Below are positions 46,256-54,977 of a DNA stretch of 64,000 bases, piece after piece. Source of the DNA: Pseudomonas sp. SCA2728.1_7 (GTDB lineage Bacteria; Pseudomonadota; Gammaproteobacteria; Pseudomonadales; Pseudomonadaceae). Each line of letters opens with the position of its first letter. The stretch's first letter is position 1. The stretch is from contig NZ_CP073104.1 in the NCBI RefSeq assembly GCF_018138145.1, positions 2,852,001 through 2,916,000 on the forward strand, given 5' to 3'. Under the pieces are notes generated by a model. The model searched no databases. It had not been told where the DNA came from and was given only the letters and a program-made list of their open reading frames with translations. The position numbers were made by a program, and so were the translations under genes.

Positions 46256-47965
46256 TCAACGCGGTTCGATATGGGCAATCATCAGTTGTACCGTCTCATT
46301 ACCCCGAAACTCGTTAACGTCGAGCTTATAAGCCAGCTCAACCCACTGAATCGTCGGGTTCGGCCAGATATCGCGATCAACGCCAAAGGCAATACCATCC
46401 AGCTTCACCGAGCCACATTCGCTCTTCAGCACCACTTTCAGATGCCGCTCGCCGACCACTCGCTGTTCGACCAACTGAAACACGCCATGAAACAGTGGCT
46501 CCGGGAAGTGCTGCCCCCAAGGCCCGGCGTGGCGCAGGGCGCGGGCCAGTTCGAGGTGGAACTCTTCGACCGCCAGCGTGCCATCGGTCAGCATGCGCCC
46601 GGTCAGGTCGTCTTCGCGAAGTTGCCTACGCACTTCAGCGTCAAAGGCCTCGGCGAACAGCGGAAAATTCTCCTGCGGCAAGGTCAGACCGGCCGCCATA
46701 GCGTGGCCACCGTACTTGGCTATCAGGTTTGGATGCTGCGCTGCGACCACGCTCAAGGCATCGCGAATGTGGAAACCTTGAACCGAGCGGCCCGAGCCCT
46801 TGAGCAAACCATCGCCCGCATCGGCAAAGGCAATGGTCGGACGGAAATAACGTTCTTTCATCCGCGACGCGAGAATTCCGATCACGCCCTGGTGCCACTC
46901 CGGATCGAACAGGCATAGACCAAACGGCATCGACTCGACCGGCAAGTCCTTGAGCTGCGCCAGCGCTTCACGCTGCATGCCCTGCTCGATGGATTTACGA
47001 TCCTGGTTCATGCCGTCGAGTTGCGCGGCCATTTCCCGTGCCAGATTGGCGTCGGCGGTGAGCAGACATTCGATGCCCAGACTCATGTCATCCAGACGCC
47101 CGGCGGCATTCAGACGCGGGCCGACGATGAAACCGAGATCGGTAGAGGTAATGCGTGCAGCGTCTCGCTTGGCCACTTCAAGGATCGCTTTGATCCCCGG
47201 CCGCGCACGCCCAGCACGAATTCGTTCGAGGCCCTGATGCACCAGAATCCGGTTGTTGGCGTCCAGCGGCACCACGTCGGCAACGCTGCCCAGCGCCACC
47301 AGATCAAGCAGTTCACCGATGTTCGGCTGCGGCTTGTTCTCGTACCAGCCGAGGCTGCGCAAACGCGCGCGCAACGCCATCAACACATAGAAAATCACCC
47401 CGACGCCGGCCAGTGCCTTGCTCGGAAACTCGCAACCGGGCTGGTTCGGATTGACCAGCGCGTCGGCCAATGGCAGTTCATCGCCCGGCAAATGGTGATC
47501 GGTGATCAGCACTTTGAGCCCATGACGTTTGGCGGCGGCCACGCCTTCGACGCTGGAGATGCCGTTATCGACGGTCACCAGCAAATGCGGATCGCGGGTC
47601 ATCGCGACCTCGACGATTTCCGGAGTCAAGCCGTAGCCATATTCGAAGCGATTCGGCACCAGATAGTCGACGTGCGCAGCGCCCAACAAGCGCAAGCCAA
47701 GCATGCCGACAGTGCTGGCCGTCGCGCCGTCCGCATCGAAGTCACCAACGATGAGGATGCGCTGGCGCTGTTCCAGCGCCGTCACCAGCAGGTCCACCGC
47801 TGCGTCGATGCCCTTGAGTTGCTGAAACGGGATCAACCGCGCCAGGCTCTTGTCCAGCTCTGCCTCGGACTGCACGCCCCGCGCCGCGTACAAGCGGGTC
47901 AACAGCGGCGGCAGATCACCGAGAAAAGGCAGAGTTTCGGGCAGTTGACGAGGTTCGATACGCAT
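46256..47965 (-). CDS. recJ: RecJ single-stranded DNA 5'-3' exonuclease
   Basis: 569 residues. DHH-family phosphoesterase with metal-site motifs DFDADG (75-80), VDNG (132-135) and DHH (156-158), the DHHA1 region with RLNAAGR, and a C-terminal OB-like domain. RecJ acts in RecF-pathway recombination, mismatch repair and base excision repair. Length is as expected. A REP doublet abuts its stop. Confidence 0.97.
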   Translation of the reverse strand: MRIEPRQLPETLPFLGDLPPLLTRLYAARGVQSEAELDKSLARLIPFQQLKGIDAAVDLLVTALEQRQRILIVGDFDADGATASTVGMLGLRLLGAAHVDYLVPNRFEYGYGLTPEIVEVAMTRDPHLLVTVDNGISSVEGVAAAKRHGLKVLITDHHLPGDELPLADALVNPNQPGCEFPSKALAGVGVIFYVLMALRARLRSLGWYENKPQPNIGELLDLVALGSVADVVPLDANNRILVHQGLERIRAGRARPGIKAILEVAKRDAARITSTDLGFIVGPRLNAAGRLDDMSLGIECLLTADANLAREMAAQLDGMNQDRKSIEQGMQREALAQLKDLPVESMPFGLCLFDPEWHQGVIGILASRMKERYFRPTIAFADAGDGLLKGSGRSVQGFHIRDALSVVAAQHPNLIAKYGGHAMAAGLTLPQENFPLFAEAFDAEVRRQLREDDLTGRMLTDGTLAVEEFHLELARALRHAGPWGQHFPEPLFHGVFQLVEQRVVGERHLKVVLKSECGSVKLDGIAFGVDRDIWPNPTIQWVELAYKLDVNEFRGNETVQLMIAHIEPR

Positions 47966-48020
47966 GGGGTGACGGAGACTTCTCTTGATTACGTGGGATT
48001 ATTCCGGTGGTGACGCGGGA

Positions 48021-48563
48021 TCAGCCGCGCTCACCTTGCAGCCATTGCAACTGGACTTCGTGCTGACCACGGTCGTCGGTGACGAAGATCGTCCCTTCGC
48101 TGATCATCACGTCCCACTTGATAACGCGGGGCATGTCCTTGGCCAGGGTTTCCAGCACTTCTTGCGGGACTGCTGCGATGTTGACGTTCTTCAGATTCTT
48201 GATCGCCGGGATCACTTTGGTTTCCCAGACGCGCAGGCTGCCGTAGGCGAGCAGGCTGGTGCGTTCGGTACGACGCGAGCACCAGGTCAGTCGGTCGGCG
48301 TCTGGCTGGCCGACTTCAATCCAGTGCAGAACACGGTCGTCCAGGCTCTTTTCCCACAGTGCAGGTTCATCCACGTCTGACAGACCGCGACCAAACGACA
48401 ACTGCTCGTTGTACCAGAGGGCGTAGGCCAGCAGGCGCACCGTCATGCGCTCTTCGGTTTCCGAAGGGTGACGGGCGATGGTCTGCTTGACGCTCTCGTA
48501 GACACTGCGGTCGAGGTCGGTGAGGTTCAGTTCAAATTTGTAGGTAGTGGACGGCTGGGCCAT
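48021..48563 (-). CDS. yaeQ: YaeQ family protein
   Basis: 180 residues matching the YaeQ family, an endonuclease-like fold of uncertain function (YKFELNLTDLDRSVYE; HPSETEERMTVRLLAYALWY; EKSLDDRVLHWIEVGQPDAD). Start taken at MAQPSTTYKF, which matches the usual length; an in-frame ATG 11 codons upstream is possible. It lies 55 nt upstream of recJ on the same strand and may be cotranscribed. Confidence 0.93.
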   Translation of the reverse strand: MAQPSTTYKFELNLTDLDRSVYESVKQTIARHPSETEERMTVRLLAYALWYNEQLSFGRGLSDVDEPALWEKSLDDRVLHWIEVGQPDADRLTWCSRRTERTSLLAYGSLRVWETKVIPAIKNLKNVNIAAVPQEVLETLAKDMPRVIKWDVMISEGTIFVTDDRGQHEVQLQWLQGERG

Positions 48564-48709
48564 GAACGGGCTTCTTGATACGAGGAAAGTCGGCAAGTCT
48601 AACCGATGCGGTAGGCAATCATCGAATTGATGGCGATCAACCTGCGGCGTCTGACAGCCGGCTATGTTAAAACGCTGTATCTGCTTAGCCTTGTCCTACA
48701 GGATTCAGT

Positions 48710-49909
48710 ATGCCGTTCGCCAACAAACCGCTCAGCGGTGTGAAAGTCATTGAATTGGGTACGTTGATTGCCGGGCCGTTTGCCTCGCGTATTTGCGGCG
48801 AGTTCGGCGCCGAAGTGATCAAGATCGAGTCGCCAGACGGCGGTGATCCTCTGCGTAAATGGCGAAAACTGTACGAAGGCACTTCGCTGTGGTGGTTCGT
48901 CCAGGCGCGCAACAAAAAATCTCTGACGCTGAATCTCAAGCATCCTGACGGTTTGGCGATCCTGAAAAAATTGCTCAGCGAAGCCGACATCCTCATCGAG
49001 AACTTCCGCCCCGGCGTGCTGGAAAAACTGGGCCTGAGCTGGGAAACCCTGCACGCGCTGAACCCGAAACTGGTGATGGTGCGCCTGTCCGGTTTCGGTC
49101 AGACCGGACCAATGAAAGATCAGCCAGGCTTCGGCGCGGTTGGCGAGTCCATGGGCGGTCTGCGCTACATCACCGGTTTCGAAGACCGGCCGCCGGTGCG
49201 CACCGGCATTTCCATCGGCGATTCGATTGCCGCGCTGTGGGGTGTGATCGGCGCGCTGATGGCGCTGCGTCATCGCGAAGTCAACGGCGGCCTTGGCCAA
49301 GTCGTTGACGTGGCGCTGTATGAAGCGATTTTCGCAATGATGGAAAGCATGGTGCCGGAATTCGACGTGTTCGGTTTTATCCGCGAGCGCAGCGGCAACA
49401 TCATGCCCGGCATCACGCCCTCTTCGATTCACACCAGCGCTGACGGCAAGCATGTGCAGATCGGCGCCAACGGTGACGCGATCTTCAAACGTTTCATGCT
49501 GATCATCGGCCGCGACGATCTGGCCAACGATCCGACATTGGCCAGCAACGACGGACGCGATAATCGCCGCGACGAGCTGTATGGCGTGATTGATCGCTGG
49601 GTCAATTCGCTGCCGCTGCAAAGCGTGCTCGACCTGCTCAATCAGGCCGAGGTACCGGCCAGCCGGATCTTCAGTGCCGAGGACATGTTCAACGATCCGC
49701 AGTATCTGGCCCGGGAGATGTTCCTGCACGCCAAACTGCCCGACGGCAAAGATTTCAAGATGCCGGGCATCGTGCCGAAACTCTCTGAGACACCGGGCAG
49801 TTCAGAATGGGTCGGACCGCAACTGGGTGAACACAATGCGCAGGTACTTCACGACCTCGGCTACGACGAGAGACAGATCGCCAAGCTGCGTGAAGACGGA
49901 GCCATTTAA
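48710..49909 (+). CDS. CaiB/BaiF family CoA transferase
   Basis: 399 residues, family III CoA transferase. Typical motifs are SGVKVIELGTLIAGPFASRI near 10, EVIKIESPDGGDPLR, RNKKSLTLNLKHPDG, ILIENFRPGVLEKLG, and the GISIGDSIAALWG segment near 163-175, whose aspartate corresponds to the catalytic Asp. It moves CoA between carboxylic acids; substrate unknown. It overlaps the start of the next gene by 20 nt. Confidence 0.92.
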   Translation: MPFANKPLSGVKVIELGTLIAGPFASRICGEFGAEVIKIESPDGGDPLRKWRKLYEGTSLWWFVQARNKKSLTLNLKHPDGLAILKKLLSEADILIENFRPGVLEKLGLSWETLHALNPKLVMVRLSGFGQTGPMKDQPGFGAVGESMGGLRYITGFEDRPPVRTGISIGDSIAALWGVIGALMALRHREVNGGLGQVVDVALYEAIFAMMESMVPEFDVFGFIRERSGNIMPGITPSSIHTSADGKHVQIGANGDAIFKRFMLIIGRDDLANDPTLASNDGRDNRRDELYGVIDRWVNSLPLQSVLDLLNQAEVPASRIFSAEDMFNDPQYLAREMFLHAKLPDGKDFKMPGIVPKLSETPGSSEWVGPQLGEHNAQVLHDLGYDERQIAKLREDGAI

Positions 49910-50816
49910 GCTGAAACACCGGCAGACATCGCACGCCAACCGCGCCCACCATTGGTGGACGTGGCGGCTGTTCGGCCTGTTGTTTTTGCTCGCCCTGTCG
50001 ACCGGAGCGCAAGCGAAACCGACGCTGATCTGGTTGCTGCGCGACTTGCCGCCACTGACCATTTTCGAAGGCCCGAAAAAGGGCCAGGGCGTGATCGACC
50101 AACTGATGCCGTTGCTGATCGCCGGCATGCCGCAATACGAACACACGCTGATGCGGGTCAATCGCGCCCGTGGTCTGCAGATGCTCCATGAAAACCCGTT
50201 TGCCTGTGACCCCGCGCTGCTGTGGAACAAGGAGCGCGCGCAGTGGGTGGCGTATTCGATCCCGGCGATTCGCGCCGTGAGCAATGGCCTGGTGGTGCGC
50301 CAGCAAGATCGCTCGGTGCTCGAACCGTATCTGGTCGACGGTGAAGTGGACCTGGCGGCGCTGCTGGCCGCTACGGAGCGCAAAGTTGGTGTGGTGGCGG
50401 AACGCAGCTACGGCGAGTTCATCGACACCCTTTTGCATCAAGCGCCCAGCGGTGCGTTGACTGCGCATTACGGCAACGATGCGCTGACCAATCTGCTGTC
50501 GATGCAGCGCCTCGGTCGGTTGCAGGTGGTGTTGGGCTATTGGCCGGAGATTCGCTATCAGGCGAAACAGGCACAGATCAATGAAGATGAACTGGAGTTC
50601 TATCCGATTCAGGGCAATGGGAAGTATCTGTCAGGCTACGTCGCCTGTTCCGACACCACGCAAGGCCGCCAGGCCATCAGCGAGATCAATCATCTGCTGC
50701 GCACCCTGCCGCATGAACACCTGAATCAGCTCTACGCCGCTTGGCTGGATCCCGACAGACGTGAGGATTATCTGGAACAGGCCCGCACATTCTTCGAACG
50801 CCAGGCTGCGCAGTAG
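49890..50816 (+). CDS. Periplasmic solute-binding-like protein (TIGR02285-type)
   Basis: 308 residues if started at the GTG at 49890; no ATG is available before the signal peptide and no strong ribosome binding site is seen, so the start is uncertain. An N-terminal basic segment and hydrophobic helix (WTWRLFGLLFLLALSTGAQA) form a signal peptide. The mature part resembles SBP_bac_3-like proteins (LIWLLRDLPPLTIFEGPKKG). It is not linked to transporter genes and may be sensory. It overlaps the CoA transferase gene by 20 nt. Confidence 0.75.
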   Translation: MKTEPFKLKHRQTSHANRAHHWWTWRLFGLLFLLALSTGAQAKPTLIWLLRDLPPLTIFEGPKKGQGVIDQLMPLLIAGMPQYEHTLMRVNRARGLQMLHENPFACDPALLWNKERAQWVAYSIPAIRAVSNGLVVRQQDRSVLEPYLVDGEVDLAALLAATERKVGVVAERSYGEFIDTLLHQAPSGALTAHYGNDALTNLLSMQRLGRLQVVLGYWPEIRYQAKQAQINEDELEFYPIQGNGKYLSGYVACSDTTQGRQAISEINHLLRTLPHEHLNQLYAAWLDPDRREDYLEQARTFFERQAAQ

Positions 50817-50835
50817 GCAAATCGCAGACAAAAGA

Positions 50836-50867
50836 AACCCCGAGAAGTGGGGAGACGACTCGGGGTT
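50836..50867. terminator. Terminator hairpin between convergent genes
   Basis: AACCCCGAG/CTCGGGGTT arms of 9 bp around a 14-nt loop. On the minus strand it is followed by TCTTTT, so it best serves the DUF3509 gene, but it can also end the solute-binding-like gene. Confidence 0.7.
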
Positions 50868-50992
50868 AAACGTGGCCTACATAAAGACCCGTAGCAGCAA
50901 GCGACAAGCACCGGAGCACAATGCTTGATCCTGCTGTTACGTGGTCTGACTGACAGGGATGCAGGAAGGTTCCCACAAAAAATATTTCATCT

Positions 50993-51274
50993 TTACAGCG
51001 TCGCACGTTTGTCCAGTGCGGCATTGCGCAAGGCCGCGATCACACAAGGCTCCAGCCGTCCTTCAGCAATCAGAACGTCGCGGTGCAAGCCGTCAACGAC
51101 ATCGGTCAACTGGCGCTTGTCGGTCAACTGTGCCTGATTGAATTCGCGTTCAACCACGATGGCGCCGTGACTGTTCTTCAAGGTCACCAGGCATTCGCCA
51201 TGGGAACCGCTTGGAGACAACGAAACCTGATACGGGCTCAGAGCCTCACCGAGCAATAGACTGATACTTTCCAT
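50993..51274 (-). CDS. DUF3509 domain protein
   Basis: 93 residues from MESISLLLGEAL (GGAG upstream; an ATG four codons earlier is an alternative). It matches the small DUF3509 family found mainly in Pseudomonas: a beta-rich N-terminal half (YQVSLSPSG, CLVTLKNSHGAIVVEREF) and a helical C-terminal half (QLTDVVDGLHRDVLIAEG). Function unknown. It is a single gene. Confidence 0.85.
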   Translation of the reverse strand: MESISLLLGEALSPYQVSLSPSGSHGECLVTLKNSHGAIVVEREFNQAQLTDKRQLTDVVDGLHRDVLIAEGRLEPCVIAALRNAALDKRATL

Positions 51275-51440
51275 CTCGATCTCCACTCAATAGTCCGAAA
51301 ACTGTGTGCCTGGGGCGTGTTCACAATAAATGACCACCGGCCCGAGAAGAAAGTTCTGCATACCGATTGCCCCATTCCTGGAGTGTCACCGGTCTGTCAG
51401 AGCATGCACGGCGAAGATGACAGAAAAATAACCGTACCCG

Positions 51441-51848
51441 TCAAACCCGCACGGGTGGCGAAGCGGCGATCAGGTAGCTATCGAGCAAACCGCGCATCAG
51501 TACCGCCGACACCGGGGTTTGCAGGCGGCCCAACAGCCGCACTTTGTGTTCGTTCAGCAAGGGGTCGAGATCGTTCAGCAGGCTTGGCGCGACCGTTCCC
51601 AGCAGGATCAGCGCGCGTGCCTCCTGCTGAACCGCCAGATGCTGGATCAGCGCCAGGCCATCGCCGCCCTTGAGCTGCGGATCGCAAATGGCGATATCGA
51701 CCACGCCGCGATGGCCCAATGAAGACAGGGCCGACGCCAGCGACGGCGCCGTCAGCACGTCATAGATGCCAATGGCATTGAGCATTTGATGCAATGCCAT
51801 CAGCTGGAACGGATTGGGTTCAAGTATCAGGACTTTAAGCGAGCGCAT
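51441..51848 (-). CDS. Stand-alone receiver domain protein
   Basis: 135 residues from MRSLKVLILEPNPFQLMALH. It resembles a response-regulator receiver. The first acidic pocket is EPN instead of DD, and the phospho-acceptor position reads DIAICDPQLKGGDGLALI, so the Asp is present. The usual Lys near the end is not obvious (VRLLGRLQTPVS), so phosphorylation may be altered. There is no output domain. It lies 116 nt downstream of the sensor-like gene on the same strand, as its likely partner. Confidence 0.82.
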   Translation of the reverse strand: MRSLKVLILEPNPFQLMALHQMLNAIGIYDVLTAPSLASALSSLGHRGVVDIAICDPQLKGGDGLALIQHLAVQQEARALILLGTVAPSLLNDLDPLLNEHKVRLLGRLQTPVSAVLMRGLLDSYLIAASPPVRV

Positions 51849-51964
51849 AAGCGGCCTCTGAAGCGACAATCGCGGACTCTCACCGCAGTGGTTGTCACTC
51901 TAGGGCAGCCGTCCTAAGCCTCCCATCGGAAAAGTAGCCGCGTCGTATAGGACATTTCCCATCT

Positions 51965-53338
51965 TCAATACAGACATCGGCACCCGCTCTCTGTGCGGCG
52001 CTGGGTGATGTCCGTCCAGCCACCCAAAAGCCCACGCAATTTACCGTCGGCACTGTAGAACGGCACCGTCCACTGATAGACCTCACGGGTACCGCTCTTG
52101 AACTGCAATCGCCGTTTGCTGAAGCGCGACTTGCGCGTGCGCAACTGCACCATGAACTCATCGTGCAACATCAGCGCCGTGGCTTCAGGCAACGCGTTGA
52201 CTTCAATCAGCAGCCGCCCCAGCACTTGATCCAGTCGAACCGAGAGCGCTTCCTCATAGCTACGATTGCACATGATCAGCCGCCCTTGCAGATCACGGAC
52301 GAACACAGGGTCCGGCATGGAGTCGATCAATGCATGCTGAAATGCCAGTTGATCGCCCAGATCCTTTTCCGCCGCGCGCCGCAGCTTGATCACGGCGGTC
52401 AGACGCCGATTCCATATCAGCGACAGCAGGCCGAACACGCCAAGCCCGCCCATTGCCCAGCAACCCCATTCAAGCATCTGCTGCCAGACTGACGGCACGG
52501 GCGCCGGTGCAATACCTTCCAGCCATTTCAGGCGGATCGCCCGCAATTCGGCTGCGGGAAACGCCTCAAGGGCCTTGTTGAGAATACTCAGCAGCACAGG
52601 CATGCCTTTGCGCACGGCCAGGTTATCCGCTTCCCATTTGCCCTCGACCAGACCGCCGACCTTGAGCAAACCCAGCGGGTAAAGCTGCGCGCCAATTTCG
52701 TTTTCGATGGTGGCGTAGGCTTCACCGCTTTCAACCAGCGCCCGCGCCTCGGCGTAAGTCTTGACCGAGCGAATCTCGATCGAGGGAAAGTCACGCCTGA
52801 TCATGTCTTCCAGCGCATGCCGGGCCGGTAGCACCAGCACGCGTTTGCTCAACTGCTCGAAGGCATCCAGCCGAGGTGCGTCAGCGCGGCCGACAAACAC
52901 CCAGCCCGCGCCACCGAACGCATGGCTGTAATCGAGGAATGCCTTGCGCTCCTCGCTCATGGCCAGGGTCGTACTGATATCGGCCGCGCCGCTCTCCAGA
53001 CGTTCAAGCATGTGATCAGTGGAAAATGACTCCTGATGCACAAACTGCAGCCCGGTCATCGCCGTGACGCGCTTGAGCACGTCGTTGTTCAAGCCGCTCC
53101 ACTGCCCGTGCTCATCCTGAAACAGATACAACGGATACTGCACCGACGTCACCGTCACTTTGGGGTTGTCGCGAATCCATTGACGCTCGTGTGCAGCCAG
53201 TTCGATGGGCTGGACTCTGGACGCCCCGGCATCATCGTGCAGCGCCAGTTGCGCCGCCACGCTGCAGCGCATCAACGCCAATAATCCGAACATGAACAAC
53301 ACACCCAGTGCCGGTTTCAAACCTCTATAAAACAGCAT
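51965..53338 (-). CDS. Truncated sensor: periplasmic binding domain, TM, PAS, no kinase
   Basis: 457 residues from MLFYRGLKPAL (AAGGAAG upstream). Signal/anchor helix, a SBP_bac_3-like sensor domain (about 45-265; IRDNPKVTVTSVQYPLYLFQ), a membrane helix near 285-305 (GCWAMGGLGVFGLLSLIW), then a PAS domain (about 330-450; ALIDSMPDPVFVRDLQGRLI to GGWTDITQRR). Relatives with this order (BvgS/EvgS-like) continue with histidine kinase, receiver and Hpt domains. Here the frame ends after nine more residues (TESGCRCLY). This suggests a deletion of the kinase half, or a sensor that works without it. Confidence 0.82.
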   Translation of the reverse strand: MLFYRGLKPALGVLFMFGLLALMRCSVAAQLALHDDAGASRVQPIELAAHERQWIRDNPKVTVTSVQYPLYLFQDEHGQWSGLNNDVLKRVTAMTGLQFVHQESFSTDHMLERLESGAADISTTLAMSEERKAFLDYSHAFGGAGWVFVGRADAPRLDAFEQLSKRVLVLPARHALEDMIRRDFPSIEIRSVKTYAEARALVESGEAYATIENEIGAQLYPLGLLKVGGLVEGKWEADNLAVRKGMPVLLSILNKALEAFPAAELRAIRLKWLEGIAPAPVPSVWQQMLEWGCWAMGGLGVFGLLSLIWNRRLTAVIKLRRAAEKDLGDQLAFQHALIDSMPDPVFVRDLQGRLIMCNRSYEEALSVRLDQVLGRLLIEVNALPEATALMLHDEFMVQLRTRKSRFSKRRLQFKSGTREVYQWTVPFYSADGKLRGLLGGWTDITQRRTESGCRCLY

Positions 53339-53412
53339 TGCCACTTCCTTCGTGATCGACTCACCCGTCCTTCGTGGGTGAAAACCCGAGCAGTGTGGCA
53401 GCAGAAACAAAA

Positions 53413-53434
53413 AAGCCCGTCAGGAGACGGGCTT
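53413..53434 (-). terminator. Rho-independent terminator of thrC
   Basis: AAGCCCGTC/GACGGGCTT arms of 9 bp with an AGGA loop, 25 nt past the thrC stop; on the minus strand a run of T follows. Confidence 0.93.
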
Positions 53435-53458
53435 CAAAATGTGACAGGTTTTACTGGC

Positions 53459-54868
53459 TTAAAGCGGCTTGCCGCGGTTGCCATGCTGGCTGACAAAGGC
53501 TTGCACGGCTTTCAGCTCGTTTGGCAGAACGGTGCAACGCTCGTTTCGCTCAAACAAATCAGAAAGATGTGCAGGTAGCTCGAGCGCTTTTCCTACGCCG
53601 GCTTTCTCCACTGCATCCGGGAATTTCACCGGATGCGCGGTGCCGAGGATCACCATCGGGATGTCCAGGTTGCGTCGGCATTCGCGTGCAGCCTTGACGC
53701 CGATCGCGGTGTGCGGATCCAGCACTTCACCGGTCTGCTCGTAGACTTCGGCGATGGTTTCGCAAGTCTGCGCGTCGTCCACGGCCAGCGAATCGAACAG
53801 TTTGCGCGCTTCGGTCCAGCGCTCTTGCTCGACGCTGAAACCACCACCTTGCTTGAACGTGTCCATCAGGCCGGCGATCGCTGCGCCGTTGCGACCGTGC
53901 AGGTCGAACAGCAGGCGTTCGAAGTTCGACGAGACCATGATGTCCATCGACGGCGACAGCGTGGCGTGCAGAGTGTCCTTGACGTACTGATTGCCACTCA
54001 TGAAGCGGTGCAGGATGTCGTTGCGGTTGGTGGCGACGATCAACTGGTTGATCGGCAGGCCCATGTTGCGCGCCAGGTAACCGGCGAAGATATCGCCGAA
54101 GTTGCCGGTCGGCACCGAGAACGACACCGAACGCGCCGGGCCGCCCAACTGCAGGGCCGCGTGGAAGTAGTAGACGATCTGGGCCATGATCCGCGCCCAG
54201 TTGATCGAGTTCACCGCCACCAGGCGCGTGCCTTTGAGGAAGCTCTGGTCAGCGAAGCTGTTCTTGACCATTTCCTGGCAGTCATCGAAGTTGCCTTCGA
54301 TGGCGATGTTGTGGATGTTCTCGCCGAAAATCGTGGTCATCTGCCGGCGCTGCACTTCGGACACACGGTTGTGCGGGTGCAAGATGAAGATGTCGACGTT
54401 TTCGCAGTGCTTGCAGCCTTCGATGGCGGCCGAACCGGTGTCACCGGAGGTGGCGCCGACGATTACGACGCGCTCGCCGCGCTTTTCCAGCACGTAGTCG
54501 AGCAGACGACCGAGCAGTTGCAGGGCGAAGTCCTTGAACGCCAGGGTCGGGCCGTGGAACAGTTCCAGCACCCATTCGTTGCCGTTCAGCTGACGTAGCG
54601 GCGCCACGGCGCTATGGGCGAACACGCCGTAGGTTTCTTCAAGGATCTTTTTGAAATCGGCGTCCGGAATGCTGCCGGTGACGAACGGGCGCATGACGCG
54701 GAAAGCCAGCTCGTGATACGGCAGGCCGGCCCAGGAAGCGATTTCTTCCTGGGTGAAACGTGGCAGGTTTTCCGGAACGTACAGACCGCCGTCGGTCGCC
54801 AGACCAGCCAGCAGGACGTCTTCGAAATTCAGGGCCGGTGCCTGGCCGCGGGTACTGATATAACGCAT
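53459..54868 (-). CDS. thrC: Threonine synthase
   Basis: 469 residues, PLP-dependent. It converts O-phosphohomoserine to threonine, the last step of threonine synthesis. The PLP-binding Lys is K112 in HGPTLAFKDFALQL, and the phosphate-binding loop is GATSGDTGSAAIEG. The N-terminal MRYISTRGQAPALNFEDVLL is typical of this class. Downstream of hom, separated by a 109-nt gap holding an inverted repeat and a leader hairpin. Confidence 0.97.
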   Translation of the reverse strand: MRYISTRGQAPALNFEDVLLAGLATDGGLYVPENLPRFTQEEIASWAGLPYHELAFRVMRPFVTGSIPDADFKKILEETYGVFAHSAVAPLRQLNGNEWVLELFHGPTLAFKDFALQLLGRLLDYVLEKRGERVVIVGATSGDTGSAAIEGCKHCENVDIFILHPHNRVSEVQRRQMTTIFGENIHNIAIEGNFDDCQEMVKNSFADQSFLKGTRLVAVNSINWARIMAQIVYYFHAALQLGGPARSVSFSVPTGNFGDIFAGYLARNMGLPINQLIVATNRNDILHRFMSGNQYVKDTLHATLSPSMDIMVSSNFERLLFDLHGRNGAAIAGLMDTFKQGGGFSVEQERWTEARKLFDSLAVDDAQTCETIAEVYEQTGEVLDPHTAIGVKAARECRRNLDIPMVILGTAHPVKFPDAVEKAGVGKALELPAHLSDLFERNERCTVLPNELKAVQAFVSQHGNRGKPL

Positions 54869-54872
54869 GATT

Positions 54873-54889
54873 TCAAACCTTCGGTTTGA
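54873..54889 (-). promoter_or_regulatory. thrC leader hairpin overlapping the ribosome binding site
   Basis: TCAAACC-GAA-GGTTTGA forms a perfect 7-bp stem directly before the thrC start. The likely Shine-Dalgarno GAAGG lies in its loop and 3' arm, 9 nt from the ATG, so folding could limit thrC translation. Confidence 0.45.
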
Positions 54890-54969
54890 GCTTCAAGCTA
54901 CGAGCTATAAGCTGCAAGTAAAAGCCAGACCGCTTTTCTCTTGCAGCTTGCAGCTCGAAGCTTGCAGCT
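54889..54969. repeat. Imperfect 30-nt inverted repeat between hom and thrC
   Basis: Arms 54889-54918 and 54940-54969 are rich in AGCTTGCAGCT-like words (for example GAGCTATAAGCTGCAAG) and pair with a few mismatches around a 21-nt loop. This looks like a distinct Pseudomonas palindrome family, unrelated to the REPs above. Confidence 0.75.
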
Positions 54970-54977
54970 GCTTCTGT

